From NCBI RefSeq assembly GCF_000340215.1, contig NW_006921537.1, forward strand, positions 4,631,051-4,695,050: DNA of 64,000 bases, read 5' to 3'. Shown one piece after another: positions 44,089 to 56,201 of this stretch. Origin of the DNA: Pseudocercospora fijiensis CIRAD86. Its lineage: Eukaryota; Ascomycota; Dothideomycetes; Mycosphaerellales; Mycosphaerellaceae. Position numbers and translations under genes: made by a program. The notes under the pieces are model-generated. The model was given only the letters and a program-made list of their open reading frames with translations, ran no database searches and had not been told where the DNA came from. Every line of letters begins with the position of its first letter. The first letter of the stretch is position 1.

Positions 44089-44688
44089 ATTCACAGAGCA
44101 GCACGTTTCCGTTGGACAGCGTTGACCCGAGGACGTGAGGCCGGAACGGATGCCACGTGAGTGATAGCACCAATATCGTGGAGTCACAAATGCGCCTGAC
44201 ACATGATAGCACGAGCTCCCGGCGTGCTGCATCTAACCGGTAAAAAGCAAGTAACCCTGTTGATGTCGCAACCGCTAGTATGTCGCCCACTATTTCGGGA
44301 TGGGGAGTCCACTGTATGTCGAGAATAGCAAAGTCCGTGATGATGGTGGATACTTTCGTACTTTCACATGAATCTCGCATCAGTCAAACAAAGTCGCCGG
44401 GAGAGGAATGATATGGTCACCTCTTACCTACATGTTATCTTGCTCTAGCTGGAAGAGGATCAGGCTTCCTGTGCGCTTTTGCGCGGACTCACCAGCAGAT
44501 GGCGGTGTGTTCTTGGGATCTTCGGACGGAGGTTCTGCGTTGTTGGCCTCACGTACATCACCTTGCTGCTCCTTTCCATGCAAGTAGTACGTGCCAACCA
44601 CGAAAAAGTTCGATTGATTCGGACAAAAGGCTATGCAGCTGGGCGGCAGATCGAGGGTCAGGGAACACACGGCATCTACTTGCGCCAT
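43252..44688 (-). CDS. DPH7: diphthine methyltransferase homologue, WD40 protein DPH7/RRT2, three exons
   Basis: Intact host gene, 421 aa as modelled. DPH7 removes the methyl ester from methylated diphthine on elongation factor 2 before the last amidation step of diphthamide synthesis, in the cytoplasm. Exons 44688-44432, 44360-43608 and 43507-43252; introns are about 71 and 100 bp. Evidence: CSLTLDLPPSCIAFCP at the N-terminus, FAILDIQWTPHPE, SLTWHPFRPHVLGS, ISGGDDIVLQCS, VVTGSYDDHIRLLSLP with LGGGVWRLKVL, and CMHAGARIV, FEEHKSMNYGSD, IVSTSFYDRLLCLWK at the C-terminus, all typical of DPH7. A nine-serine run lies in exon 2. I chose ATG 44688 (ACGATGG); 44721 is an in-frame alternative. The second intron donor (GTCCGT) is not the best consensus. 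Confidence 0.92.
44058..44089 (-). repeat. AGC triplet repeat coding poly-Ser in DPH7
   Basis: Run of gctgctgct on the + strand, read as nine serines on the minus strand; a likely length-variable site between strains. Confidence 0.9.
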
Positions 44689-44882
44689 CGTGCATAGCCG
44701 CAAGCAAGAGAGGATATTCAATTATGCGTGGAGGGTCATGGTTCGGAGGCAGAATTGGGGTTGACTGTCTCGAGACTAGACGGAAATGGTAAATGGTACC
44801 AGAAGCGCACAGCCAAGCATATAGCATATTGATTATTGAACTGGTTAGCGTACGGAATACGGGAGCTCTATCTCTCGTCTTG
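44689..44882. other. DPH7 upstream region and RIP boundary
   Basis: Normal sequence with TG and CA up to about 44850, then RIP-type TA-rich sequence. Probably the DPH7 promoter, less than 200 bp from the next transposon. Confidence 0.6.
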
Positions 44883-45085
44883 TATCGGCTAGCAACCGGC
44901 CCTATACCCTTATAGGGTAGCTAGTCGCTAGGCCGAAAGAAGAGACCTCCTTTAGTAGAGAAATAGAACTATTAACCTCGTATAGTATACTATTCCTATT
45001 ATACTCTAATAGTGCCTCTTTAATAGAGCTCTAATTAGTAATTACTATAGCCTAAACTATAAGTCTACTATCCTATTCTACTAGG
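44883..45085 (+). repeat. left copy of about 200 bp direct repeat (probable LTR of element X)
   Basis: From tatcggctagcaaccggccc to ctactatcctattctacta; matches 63066-63267 in the same orientation with mostly C/T and G/A differences. The pair brackets gypsy copy 3 and an unidentified frame. A TG...CA reading at the start (TA by RIP) fits an LTR, but no target duplication was found. Confidence 0.7.
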
Positions 45086-45438
45086 TATATATAAGAAAAT
45101 AGGTCTATAGGAACGTATAGAATGCTCTCTACTAATCGTAGTAGTAGATAGTAGAACTAAACCGTACCTTTCTAAGAATAGGGTAGAGTATTTACTATTA
45201 ACTAAGCTCGCCCGGCTAGTATATCTACCGAGCTAGCTACCGAGTATATCCGTATAAGCGACCGAGCTTCTCCGCGTATACGCTAAGTAGGCTTTGCGCT
45301 AGCGGATTAGTATCGTAGTATACGTAATAATATTATATAACTATTATATAGGATTACTAAGGTAAGATAAGAGACTTTACTTACTTAGGTTCTTATAATT
45401 ATCTCCTTTCCCTAGTATAGCTATTCTAGCTATAGGGC
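45086..45438. other. RIP-degraded segment of element X
   Basis: No gene seen. Ends with agggc (45434-45438), the left target duplication of gypsy copy 3. Confidence 0.5.
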
Positions 45439-45627
45439 TATAAGAAGGGTTATATTAGTAGGTAGATAGGGTAGTAGTAGGTTAGTATAGTATTCGATAG
45501 AGATCTAGGAGGAGAAGGAGGAAGGCAGGCTAGTTAGCCTAACGCTAAGCGCTAAGCCCTACCTAAGGTACTAAGACCCTAGCTTTACTCGAGCTAGTTA
45601 TATACTAATTACGTATAACCTCTAATA
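45439..45627 (-). repeat. 3' LTR of gypsy copy 3
   Basis: 189 bp from tataagaagggttatatt to cgtataacctctaata; same ends as 60835-61023. TG and CA ends read TA and TA by RIP. Confidence 0.9.
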
Positions 45628-46134
45628 TACGCTTCCTTTCTAAAGGCCGCGCCCTCGTAGCCTGTCTATATTCTAATCTTAACCTCTATTACCGCTAACT
45701 TAGTATATTAACTAAGCTGTTTAGCTACGCTAAATTAAACGCTTAACTACCTAATTGTGTAACTATATTAAACCTTGCCTCCTAGTATAATACAAGGTTT
45801 AACTCTAACTACGCTATCTTTATATATAATAAAGTAATATATATCTATAAGAATTAAGGGCTATCGACTAATTATAATACGAGCGCGTCTTTCCTACTAT
45901 AATAGGTAGGTATACGAGGTATTACAGCACTGCCTCCGTTCTAAGTAATATCGTTTCGAGTTCTTTACGTCTACTCTAAAAGACCTAGAAATGTCTACTC
46001 CCGAGGGTTTATTCTTATTATTACGAGAGCTATTATTTACTATCGTAGTTTCGCTAGCCCTAATTAGTTAGGTTTAGCAGCCTTTAATTGTTAATTAATC
46101 TTATCTTTTTAAAAAAACGCAGTTCGTCTAGTTT
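45628..46134 (-). other. gypsy copy 3 3' noncoding region
   Basis: A purine-rich tract (agaaaggaagcg on the minus strand) next to the LTR is a probable polypurine tract. 45950-46134 matches copy 1 at about 4445-4612 in reverse complement. No gene. Confidence 0.65.
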
Positions 46135-46261
46135 AGACCCCGCAGTGGTTCGGTTTGGTTTAGTTTAGTTTACTAAGCCGAAGATCTGGTTTAGTTTGGG
46201 TTGGTTTGCTAAGTAACTACAAGAGTAGCTAGTTCGAACTATAGAATTTATCGGTTTCTAA

Positions 46262-46669
46262 GAAGTGTAAGAATGTCTACGTAACTCGAAGCAAGCCCTT
46301 TATAAGATACGAGAGTGTAGCCGGCAGCGTAGCCGGCGTTTTTCAGTTGTAGGAAGGTACTTATATAACCCTAAATCTATAGGCAATCAGCTAAAGGCAC
46401 TAACCAATTAAAAGCATATACACAGACAAGCTATTATAGTTCAGTTTAGAAACTGCACTTATTAGAAGTGTAAGAATGTCTACGTAACTCGAAGCAAGCC
46501 CTTTATAAGATACGAGAGTATAGCCGGCAGCGTAGCCGGCATTTTTTAGTTGTAGGAAGGTACTTATATAACCCTAAATCTATAGATAATTAGCTAAGGG
46601 TACTAACTAATTAAAAGTATACATATATATAAGCCATTATAGTTCAGTTTAGAAACTGCACTTATTAGG
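46262..46669 (+). repeat. 204 bp tandem duplication specific to hAT-B
   Basis: Units start at 46262 and 46466 with gaagtgtaagaatgtctacg and run through tagccggcagcgtagccggc to aaactgcacttatta. hAT-A has a single unit (about 23250-23460). Confidence 0.9.
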
Positions 46670-46720
46670 TATAAATTTTATCCTTTCGCTCGCTATTTAA
46701 TTCCCTAACTGCTCGGTAGA

Positions 46721-47170
46721 ATATTATTATCTAGATCTAGGTAGAACTTATCGATTTCCCTAGAAGTCCTCCTCCTTAAGAAGTTCTAACACTTTCCTAC
46801 CGAACTATTCGACAATATTAAGTACTAGGATAGCTCCTTCCTCGGTATCGGTATAGTATATAAAAGAGCTATAAGGCAGCTCTATAGAACGTTCTACTAG
46901 TTACTCGCTATACTAAGGCCGAATGCTAGTTCGTTCCTTAGAACTCTTAGTTATTTAGGAGATATAAAGGGTAGGGTAGGTAGTAACTTCGTATTATATA
47001 AGGAGGTAGAGGCTACTATAGAAGAGGCCTTTAACCTATAGAAGACAGCAAAAGATATAGAGGCAGCTATAGGTCTAGGTACCTAGTTGAATTTCTAGTA
47101 GGTAGAGTATAAGGATATTTAGAGGGAGTATTAGGTAGAGTTGCGAAGGCAGGTATATAATATGCTCTAG
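46721..47170 (+). pseudogene. hAT-B antisense ORF, unrecognised, about 149 aa
   Basis: Counterpart of 22735-23181 in hAT-A. The frame opens at an ATA (ATG in copy A) and ends at TAG 47168-47170; internal breaks are TAG. Readable: SLEVLLLKKF, SSFLGIGIVYKRAIRQLYRT, GDIKGRVGSNFVLYKEVEAT, DIEAAIGLGT. Not recognised. Conservation of frame in two separately mutated copies supports a real protein in the parent element. Confidence 0.55.
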
Positions 47171-47431
47171 AAAATAGGGATAGTGCCTATAACTATAACT
47201 ATTAGGCTCTTCAACCTTCCTTATTTTTCCCTATTTTCTTTTTATAAAAATCCAAACTAATACAAATTAACCGGAATGTCTATCTTCTTTTAGTTCTTTA
47301 AAAAGCCTAGTAGCGTAGCTAGCAGCGTAGCCGGTAGCGTAGCCGGCCTTTTTACTCCTTAGTACTAACGGGATTTTAGGAGACTTCTATTCCGTACGGC
47401 TAATAAAGCATACTATACTATATATATATAC

Positions 47432-48257
47432 TTAGAGAGTATTTAGAGCGCGGTATACAGCGCCGTATAATAGCGGCTTATTTCGTATATAGAAAAGCTT
47501 GTAGATAACACTACGAATATCCTTCCTACTAGAATATCTATCCTACCTAGCACCGTCTCGAATATAGATATTCTAGCCTTTTAGAATCTAATCGAGTGCT
47601 TTGAAATCCTTGTCTATAATCGTTATACGCTTCGTATAGATAGCTATAAGGTTGACCGCTAAAATAGTATTAGTATAGTCCGAAAAGAGGTAGAAGAGAA
47701 ACATATATTCGAAGATACGAACTAGGTAGGCTTCTATAGCCTCTTAAAGGGCGCCTATCGCGGAGGCTTAGAAGCGAAGGTCCGTTCTATAATCCTAGGC
47801 AATTTCGCGAATAAGTCGTTAGAAAGGAGCTTTACGGATTAGGAGCTTAGAACTCTTCTAATACTACCGAATCTTACGGAGGGCTACGGCTAAAGAAGGA
47901 TTAGTAAAAAGATAGTAAGAATGCCGGCTACGCTGCCGGCTACGCTACCGGCTACGCTGCTAGCTACGCTGCCGGCTATAAATAGGACTTACTTCCTAGG
48001 CGCTATCGACGCTTCGTACGATTGCTACTAGTAGTAGAAGCGCTAGTTATCGTCTTACGTAGAGCCTTGCCCGCCGTTATCTTACGCGGAGCCTTACTCG
48101 CGACGCCCTTTCTAGTACCGGAGCTAGCGGTAGTAGTAGCAGCCCTCTTACGTTAATATACTATACTCGTTCTACTATTTCCGGTCTTATTACGACCCGT
48201 AGAAGCACTAGGTCCCTTCTTGCGAGGCGTCGTAACTTAGTTAAGTAGACTCGCTAT
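47432..48257 (-). pseudogene. histone H3-like gene 2, copy B
   Basis: Counterpart of 21669-22485. Start reads ATA (ATG GCG expected) at 48257. The tail has TTPRKKGP and KAPRK-type sequence, then an intron with GCCGGC units (about 47925-47985), then the H3 fold including RLIREIA and, after a 48 bp intron, SVNLIAI and AKR. The second intron donor reads ATATGT here, one RIP step from GTATGT, whereas copy A shows ATATAT. C-terminal extension as in copy A. Stops are TAG/TAA. Confidence 0.85.
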
Positions 48258-48789
48258 TATAAAAGTCGTCGAATTAAGGAAAAAAGTGCGTTACGAAGGT
48301 ATACGAAGGCGCGCGCGGAGCGAGGGTATTACGGAGGTAGTAGATATAGAGCGTAGAGGTATAGGTATCGATACGAAGGTTGAATATAGCGGTAGTATCG
48401 CGGTATCGCTAGGCAATAGAGTAAGCTTCGCGCAAGCCTATATTATAGTAACGTTAGAGTAAGGAAAGAAGGTAGGTACGGCTAAAAAAGGCAGGTACGG
48501 CTAAAAAAGGCAGGTACGGCAGACTTTAAAATATAGCCGGCATATATAGCCGGCATAGTAATAGGCGAAAGCCTCCTTTTAATAAATAGCCGGCGTAATA
48601 ATAGTATCCTACTATAGTATAGATATTCTTTAGTAATGCCTTTACTAGCTATAGTAATCTTATAAGTAACCTAGGCCTATTGCTAGCAAATATAAGAAAT
48701 ATTAGGTAGGCTATACTAAACAAGCTAGTTATTTAGTAGGAAAAGGCCTACTACCGTCTCTATATGCCGGCTACGAGTGCCGGCTATCG

Positions 48790-49520
48790 CTCTAAATTCA
48801 ACTCCGCCCTATCTCGGAGACTAAGGTACCGAGCGGAAACCCTATAGCTTATATTTACTCGGTTATCGCGGAGCGCTTATAGGTAAGGTATTAGAAAAGA
48901 GTATAAAAAGTACGAGAAGAGTATCCTAGGATATAGGTCGTAAGTAAATAAGAGTAGCACGCCTAGTTATTTATATAGTACGTTACTCTATACGACTAAG
49001 AGCCTATATTATCTTATGCTTCGCTTATAAGACCTCGACTCTACTAGTATACTGTCGATCTCCTCCTCGGTCGCTAATACGCTATCTTAATTCTTCTTCG
49101 AGTTGCCGGACTTAGTACGTATCTGTAGCTATGCAATAGCGCTACGTATTATAGAGAATCAACTCCGCCGTATCTCGAAGGCTAAGGTACCGAGCGGAAA
49201 TCCTATAGCTTATATTTACTCGGTTGTCGCGGAGCGATTACAGGTAAGGTACTAGAAAAGAGTATAAAAAGTACGAGAAGAGCATCCTAGGATATAGGTC
49301 GTAAGTAAATAAGAGTAGTACGCCTAGTTATTTATATAGTACGTTACTCTATACGACTAAGAGCCTATATTATCTTATGCTTCGCTTATAAGACCTCGAC
49401 TCTACTCGTATACTATCGATCTCTTTCTCGGTCGCTAATACGCTATCTCAATTCTTCTTCGAGTTACCGGACTTAGTACGTATCTATAGCTATATAATAG
49501 CGCTACGTATTATAGAGAAT
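48790..49520 (-). repeat. about 361 bp tandem duplication in hAT-B
   Basis: Counterpart of 20431-21150: two units sharing cgagttgccggacttagtacg / cgctacgtattatagagaa-type ends. No gene. Confidence 0.8.
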
Positions 49521-49869
49521 TTCTCGTTAAAGTTTCTCTCTCGTAGGCTTGCTATCTACCTCGTAGTATAGAGGATTAAAGTACTAATACTAAAGAATCT
49601 CCTTATAGTTAGGATACTAGGGCTCCTTAGGACCTTTGTATTTTAGGTCTAAATAGAGACGTATTATAAACATTCTATCGCCCTTTCGCTTACTACCCGC
49701 TAGGTCGCGATATACGAAGAAACTAATCTAAATATAGCTCGTCTCTATAATAGCCGGGTAAATATAGAGCGCTAGGTTTCTACTTCGTACCTTAGATTTA
49801 GGGACGGCGCGGAGATAAAATCAGAAATATAGCCGGTACCTATAGCCGGCAAAAGGATACGAAAATAGG

Positions 49870-50695
49870 CCTCCTCCTAGGTTAATCTAACGACTAAATA
49901 CAATTTCCAACTAATCCGCTATAAACCGACGCCGAATTTTAGCTAGAAGCTATATATCTTTATTTTAAAGAGTAACCCGCTTCGTATAGATAGTAAGGAG
50001 GTTTAAAAGCTTAAGCTCGGTTACGAGAAATGCCTCCGTAGCTTCCTAAAGAGTACTAATCGCCTTAGCCGTAAATCGTATACTAGACCGAAAATCTAAT
50101 GTAATTTCTCGGACGAGTCGCTAGAAAGGAGTCTTAAGGATTAAAAGCTCGGTCCCTCTTTTGTTTTAGAAAAGCCGGATCTAGCGAAGGGCAATAGTAC
50201 CTAGTTTAAAGCGCCGCTTCTTTATTGTCGAGTCCTGCCTTATTCCCTTTCTTTTAATAGAAAGATAACTTTTCTTCGCGATAGTCTTCGTCCGCCTACT
50301 CTTTTTAGCCTTCTCCTATCTACCTATAGCCTTCTTATTTTTCGGTACTGTTTTCCGAGGAAACCCCTTCCTTCGTATATACTACGGAGAGCCTTGCTCT
50401 TCTAATATCTCGTTCTCGCTACGGTCTCCCTATACTTAGCTTGCTTTACCCTTGCCCTTTAGCCTCTAAAGATATTTATCTACGCGTTTAGGCGACGAGG
50501 GTATATCGGTAGGACCTAGAAAATTAATAAGTATATAATCGTAAGGAGACATTAATGCTTCTTGCCTTTCAGAACAAATAGTCTTTTATTAAACCGCCTT
50601 AGTAGGTTATCGTTAGATTCGAATAAAGGATAGTAGCTTAAGGAAGGGGAAGTAGCCGGCTTAGGAAGGCCCGAAGAGCCGAATCCTTAAGGCAT
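49870..50695 (-). pseudogene. histone H3-like gene 1, copy B (start codon and frame kept)
   Basis: Counterpart of 19253-20096. ATG is intact at 50695. Tail and histone fold are in one frame here: KKSYLSIKRKGIRQDSTI continues into KKRRFKLGTIALR, then NKRGTELLI and the rest of the fold. It is broken by TAG/TAA at Gln/Trp positions. The intron donor reads GCAAGA (GTAAGA in copy A), so the parent may have used a GC donor that CpA-to-TpA mutation turned into GT in copy A. Fold blocks as in copy A. The 3' end is uncertain, near a GCCGGC repeat at about 49840-49858. Confidence 0.83.
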
Positions 50696-50864
50696 ATTTA
50701 TCTTTAAGAATATAGGGAAAGGGAAGAAGGAGAGAAAGAGCGAATAGAGAATTAGAAATAGTCCGTAGATAAGCGGGGTCGGTTACTATAGCAACTAGTC
50801 TGTTTAGGTCCTAGGAATTCGAAACACATTTCGGATATATACCGGCTATATACGCCGGCTATAT

Positions 50865-53800
50865 TACCTTATACGTAAACGCTTCGTCTCCTTAAAGCTA
50901 CTCTAAGCCTATATACGTTTCCGCTTCTCGACCCGGTATCGCCTTCTACCTCCCCCCTCCTCCTCTTCGTTATCGCTAATTAGGGTTTCGCTTAGACTAA
51001 ATTTCGTATTCTCTTCGCGCTCCTAGGTTTCTTCGATCTTAAGGTTTTCTAATTCCTCGATTAACTCCTTTAGTATAATCTTTAGTAACCTACCTTAGCG
51101 ATTCTAGTAGAGGAGATAGTATCGGAATACTATAATAGATTCGAAGGTAGTAGGCGAGTATATTCGATTAAAGCGGCCCTAGTAACGAGCGATACTAAAA
51201 GACCTCTTATAGCCTATACCTACGCTCGGGATAGCGAGGACGTCCCGAGCGACCGACGCTATCGTTAAAAACTTAGGCTCTAACCGCTGCTATATAGCGA
51301 GAATATCGTCTCCGAATTCGTCTAGAAGACCGGTAAGATCTAGAGATTATTAGCCCTCTTTCCGAGCCTACGGGTTTACACTTACTCGCGCGCCGATAGA
51401 GATCGAACTTTTCTTTATTTACTTTAGTAGTTGCTTCCTCTTCTGCCTCTACTTCCTACCTACGAAATAGGTATAATATCGGAGCCTTCTAAACCTTCTT
51501 TTTCTTTATAGGAGCTGTATTTAGACTAGTTTCTTTCCGACGCTTGTAGAACATCTTTTCTAGAATAGTCTAGTAATGCTTCGGCTATACCTCGTCCGCC
51601 TTCTATTCCGGCCTCTACTAGTATATATCCTTTTCTACCGGGTTAAGTAAGTACGTAACGCTATAGATATTCCCGAACGACTTAAAGGTAGTACTATAAT
51701 ATTTATACAACTTAGTATAGGAGCTGTCTATAGCTTTCGTTATAGCTACTTTCTAGGGAACGCTCTTCTTAGCTAGCTTAGCTACGGTTTCCTCGAGCTC
51801 GTTAAAGAGCTAGTTATAGTACGTAAAGACAAGGTAGATCGTCGGTCCTTAGGTTCTTCTAATCGTAGTAGTAACCTTCGCGTAATGCTTACTAATATCG
51901 ACGAGATACTCTACTTAGCGCTATTCGGCGGCGGTAAGGCCGAGCTACTTAATACCTTCGGAACTCTAATAGATCTCGAGAGCGGTACGTAAAGTATATC
52001 CCCTTATAACTATATAGAAAGTCGAATCGAACTAGGTCTTAACGTCTTAGGTAAAACGGAGTAGGCGCTAAGGAGGCCGCTTTTACTATCGCTTATTCTA
52101 TACGATATTCTAGGTATCGGTTTTAGGGCGCTCGATTAGGTTCTTTTAAATAGCCTCGAATCGGTTATATCTCTATAAGCTCGAGTTCGTATATATTGCT
52201 AGACGACGAAGCTAGAGAAAAAGAGTTAGAACTATACTAGGTTGCCGGCTATAGATGCCGGCTACGGACAAAAGTTATACCTTATATAAAACGAGAGCGA
52301 GGCTCTCTACCTTATCCTATCTTATTACTATAACGAGTTTCTCGACTTTCGACTTTGCCTTATCCTTATCTAGGATCTTCTATTAGTCGTCGTTTAATAA
52401 TGCAATTTTAAGCGTCTTAAAGAGGGCTTAGATCGCGATTTAAACTATATAAGCGAGGTAGGGAAACTTCTATAGGGATATAACTAGCAACGACGTCGGC
52501 TCCGATTTAATAGGGCTAGGGCTATTACTAGGCTCCTCTTTGTCGTTATCGTCGTACGTATTATCGTACGTATCCGGAATCGTAGCGAGCTTAATATTCG
52601 GAAGATTAAGCTAGATTGTAGACCTTATAATCTCCTCTACGTACTCGACCCTATCGATATAATTAGTAATTTTAAAGACATATACGAGTAAATTGTATAT
52701 ATAACGCCTTATATAATGTTCGATTATTACTAGCGTTATCCGTAGTAATCGAGATTAGTTTCGTTATTACGCTAACCCTATCTATTACCGTATAGACAAG
52801 CTTCGCTATATCCTTACTAGTATAGGAACCTAGAATTTTAGGGAATCCGATTATAAGTTCCTAGAGTTTCTAATCCGAATTAATAAAGTATAGTATAATC
52901 GAGAGGAAGGAGGCTCTTATAGTCTAGCTTAACTAGCTATCGATAGTAATAGCTACTCGGCGAGTATTACGGAGGATCTCCTAAATATCGTCTAACGTAG
53001 CCTCTTTATTCTTTTCGAATATAATACGCTAGGTTATCGCGCCGAGAAATAGGGGAGGGTAGTTTGTAAGATATAGGTATATCTTCTATATAGACTCCCT
53101 TTCGTAGAAGTCTTCCGGAAGACTATTTATAGCTAGCATTTCGTTTGCTAGTTACTTAAAGTCTTCGGGGGAGAAATCGGTAGCCTTTAATCCTAGAGCT
53201 TCCTTAAGCGTAGCCTATAATAATTAGCTAGATCTCTACGGTTAATTAAAGTAGCCGGAATCTATAGCCGGTAGCTATAGCCGGTAGCTATAGCCGGCAT
53301 TTTAGAAGACGTACCTCTTTCTAGAACGCTATATCTATATTAACTCTCCTCTCTCTTTAAGATTCCCGACACCGTTTAAAATAGAGATAGTTCGTAGGCG
53401 ATAAGTTCCTATCCCCTAGTTTCGGGTATTTTAAGATTAAACCGTAGAAGTTATAGACAATTACTAGTTAACCTTTAAGTCGAGAAGTCGTATAACGGTA
53501 TAATGCCCCCTCTATAAAGAACTTCTAGAATATATCCGTTCGCTCCTTACTCCCCTATCGTATCGAGTACTTCCGGAGTTTATACTCCTTCGAACGTAAG
53601 TATAAAGGGAACTATATCTTATAGACCTATTAATTAAACTGCTCTATATACTCGGGTTTCTAAAGATACGCCTAGCTAGCCTTTTCGAAGATTTCCGGGT
53701 TAATACTCGATATTCTTATATCTCCGAACAACCTTCTACTTAGACTCCGTAAAGGTAAGGACTAGGTAGTAGTACCCTATAATAAATTCCTACTACTAGG

Positions 53801-53980
53801 ATTCGGAGAGGATAAATCTAGCCCTAATCGTCGTCTAGGACTCGATAGGCTCGAAGGTAAGTATACGACCTCCTCTTAACGTTATCGCAATCTCGCTCGT
53901 ATACTAGACTATTTCGACTATCGTCTCGTTGTTACCCTTCCTAGTATAGCGCCTAGTATATATACAATATCGGTCGGTAT
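50865..53980 (-). pseudogene. hAT transposase, copy B
   Basis: Counterpart of 15958-19085. Start reads ATA at 53980. The same hAT blocks and the same introns with GCCGGC arrays (about 53255-53300 and 52235-52265) are present. TAG/TAA breaks; inactive. Confidence 0.85.
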
Positions 53981-54109
53981 GTTTTAAGGTTTCGTACGGT
54001 AAGGTAAGGACTTAGGAGTAGTAGATATATACTAGTAGCTATAGGGAAATACCCTTTCTTTTATAGTATCGTATCGTTAGGAATAGCTAGGTAGTAAATA
54101 GCTAGCTAC

Positions 54110-55611
54110 CTTTTTTTTCGTTTCCTAGCTACCTAACTACTAGATTTTTTTTTCTAGCTACCCTAGCTAGCCTAACTACTAGAATTTCTTTCCTAGCTAC
54201 CCTAACTACCTAAATTTTGCCTTCTATACGGCGGCTCTCTCCTACTAATAGAACCGAGCTACTATACCTAACGAATCTAAGCTCGTTTTTAGTCTTAATC
54301 TATCCTCTTTCGGTATAAGACACTCGATAAGCAAATGCTTAGGCCGAGTCTAACTACGAAACCTAAGACTAACTAATAGCTCTATTAACTAATCCTAATC
54401 CTCGAACTCCTTCCGCTTCTTAGTAAAGACCTTAAAGAGCGCTCGAGCTTCGTCGGGTACCTACGGAGTAGTCGAGATAAAGCCGTATCGCTAAAATAGA
54501 TAATCCTTCGGAGGCTTATATAGAGATTTAGAGAATTCTAACGCTAACCTATCCTACTAGGCGCTTAGATTCTAGATATAAGCCCTCTCTGCCTTAGTAA
54601 AGATTTTATATAGTAGTAGCACTCTGCCCTCGAGAAACGCTTTCTATTTAACTGTTAGTATCTGCCGGCTACGAACGCCGGCTATATATACCGAGTATAG
54701 AATAATTACCTATACCCCTTCCTCCTTTAGTAATACTTCTACCGTCCCTAGATACCTAGCCGCGATCGCATTAATCGTAAGCTACTTTGCCTTTATAGAC
54801 GTAAAGGCTTCGCTCTAATACTAATAAAGAAACTTCTACTCTATATCGAGGATATAAAGACGACTAGTCTCGATTCTAATCCTTACTAGCTTTTCGTAGT
54901 AGCTTTAACTATAATTTTCTAGATTAATAGGACTTATACCTTAGCCCTTTACTAGTATCTCGTCTCTTTAACTATACTTAATCTACTCCTAGCGCTTATC
55001 GTCTATAGCGTTAGGCCCTAAGACTGCGCCTATTACTAGATCGACGTAGGGTATCTCCTCGCTTTTTTTAGTTCCTTTATTCTTAGTATTAAGCTCTGTC
55101 GCGGTATCCTAAACTCTAGTATTGTTATTCTCGGCTATCTAAATATCTCCGTTACTATCGGTCGTATCGATAGAGGTAGAGGCTATAGGTCTAAATGCTA
55201 TTAGTTAACGTCTTAAAGAAAAATATACCGGCTATAGCTGCCGGCTACGGCTGCCGGCTACGGCCGCTAGCTAGATTGACTTACGCTACTAGAACTTTAC
55301 GCTCGAAAACTAGCCGCAATTCTTTCCTCCTCTTAGCCTTCTCTTAGCTTGTCTTCTTATTCTAACCTTTACTTTTTTTCTATAGGCGCTAGCTATCGAT
55401 AGAATGCCTTATTCCGCGCCTTTCTTCTCTTATCTTTAGCTCTTTTATCCTTATCTATCTTCTCTTTTCTCTCGCGGTCTCGTACGGAATTCTTCTTTAT
55501 AGAGTACTCCTCTTTAGTCTTACGCTTTTTAGTTAGACGCTTAGGCAAAATAAACTCGCGGTCTTTAGTTCTATCTTCTATTTAGCGCACGGCGCGCTTC
55601 TCTCTTACTAT
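54110..55611 (-). pseudogene. hAT-B ORF-A, unrecognised basic protein
   Basis: Counterpart of 14315-15820, start reads ATA at 55611. Introns with GCCGGC units at about 55215-55270 and 54660-54685 lie at the same places as in copy A. Same Lys/Arg-rich first exon and QLG-repeat tail. Function unknown. Confidence 0.6.
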
Positions 55612-55739
55612 TATAAGGAAAAGGGGCGGGGGCGTAGCGTATAGTAGTTATTATCGGTATAGGTATAGAGGAAGAATTTAAAAGGTATAAGAATATCGCG
55701 AAGCCCTAATTGTTACCGCCTACGTAACGTTATATAGGT

Positions 55740-56040
55740 AAGCTTTCGCAACTACGGCAACTACGCCCCGGCAACGGCAACTACGGCCTAGCAATAGCAA
55801 CTACGCCCTAGTAACGGCAACTACGCCCTAGCAACGGCAATAGAGCGTAGTAAATATAACCTAGTAACTATTATAGCCGGCAATCGTAGCCGGCAGTCGA
55901 ATAAGAGTGTCCTTGTAGTAAAACTACGCCCTAGTAATAGCAACTACGCCCTAGTAACGGCAACTACGCCCTAGTAACGGCAAAAGAGCGTAGTAAATGT
56001 AATATAGTTACTATTATAGCCGGCAATCGTAGCCGGCAGT
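55740..56040 (-). repeat. subterminal tandem repeats of hAT-B
   Basis: Units of aactacgccctagtaacggc, counterpart of 13960-14175; more units than in hAT-A. Confidence 0.8.
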
Positions 56041-56201
56041 CGAATAAGAGTGTCCTTATAGTAAAACTAATATAGTCTCTAGTTTAAACTAGGAATCTAT
56101 ATAGTTCGAAAAAACCAAACCGGAACTAGGGAGCTAGTTCGCCGCTAAGAAACCAAACTATATACGTTTAGTAGTTCGGAAACCGAACTACTACGGGGTC
56201 T

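Larger units (their letters stand above)
46135..56201 (-). mobile_element. hAT-B: second copy of the histone-carrying hAT transposon
   Basis: About 10.07 kb, reversed relative to hAT-A, with the same genes in the same order. Its ends read agaccccgcagtggttcg and, reversed, agaccccgtagtagttcg, so the left end keeps the CA and TG that RIP changed elsewhere. It is in general less mutated than hAT-A in the histone genes. No target duplication is seen: the left flank is the gypsy 3' noncoding region and the right flank gypsy integrase. Confidence 0.9.
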
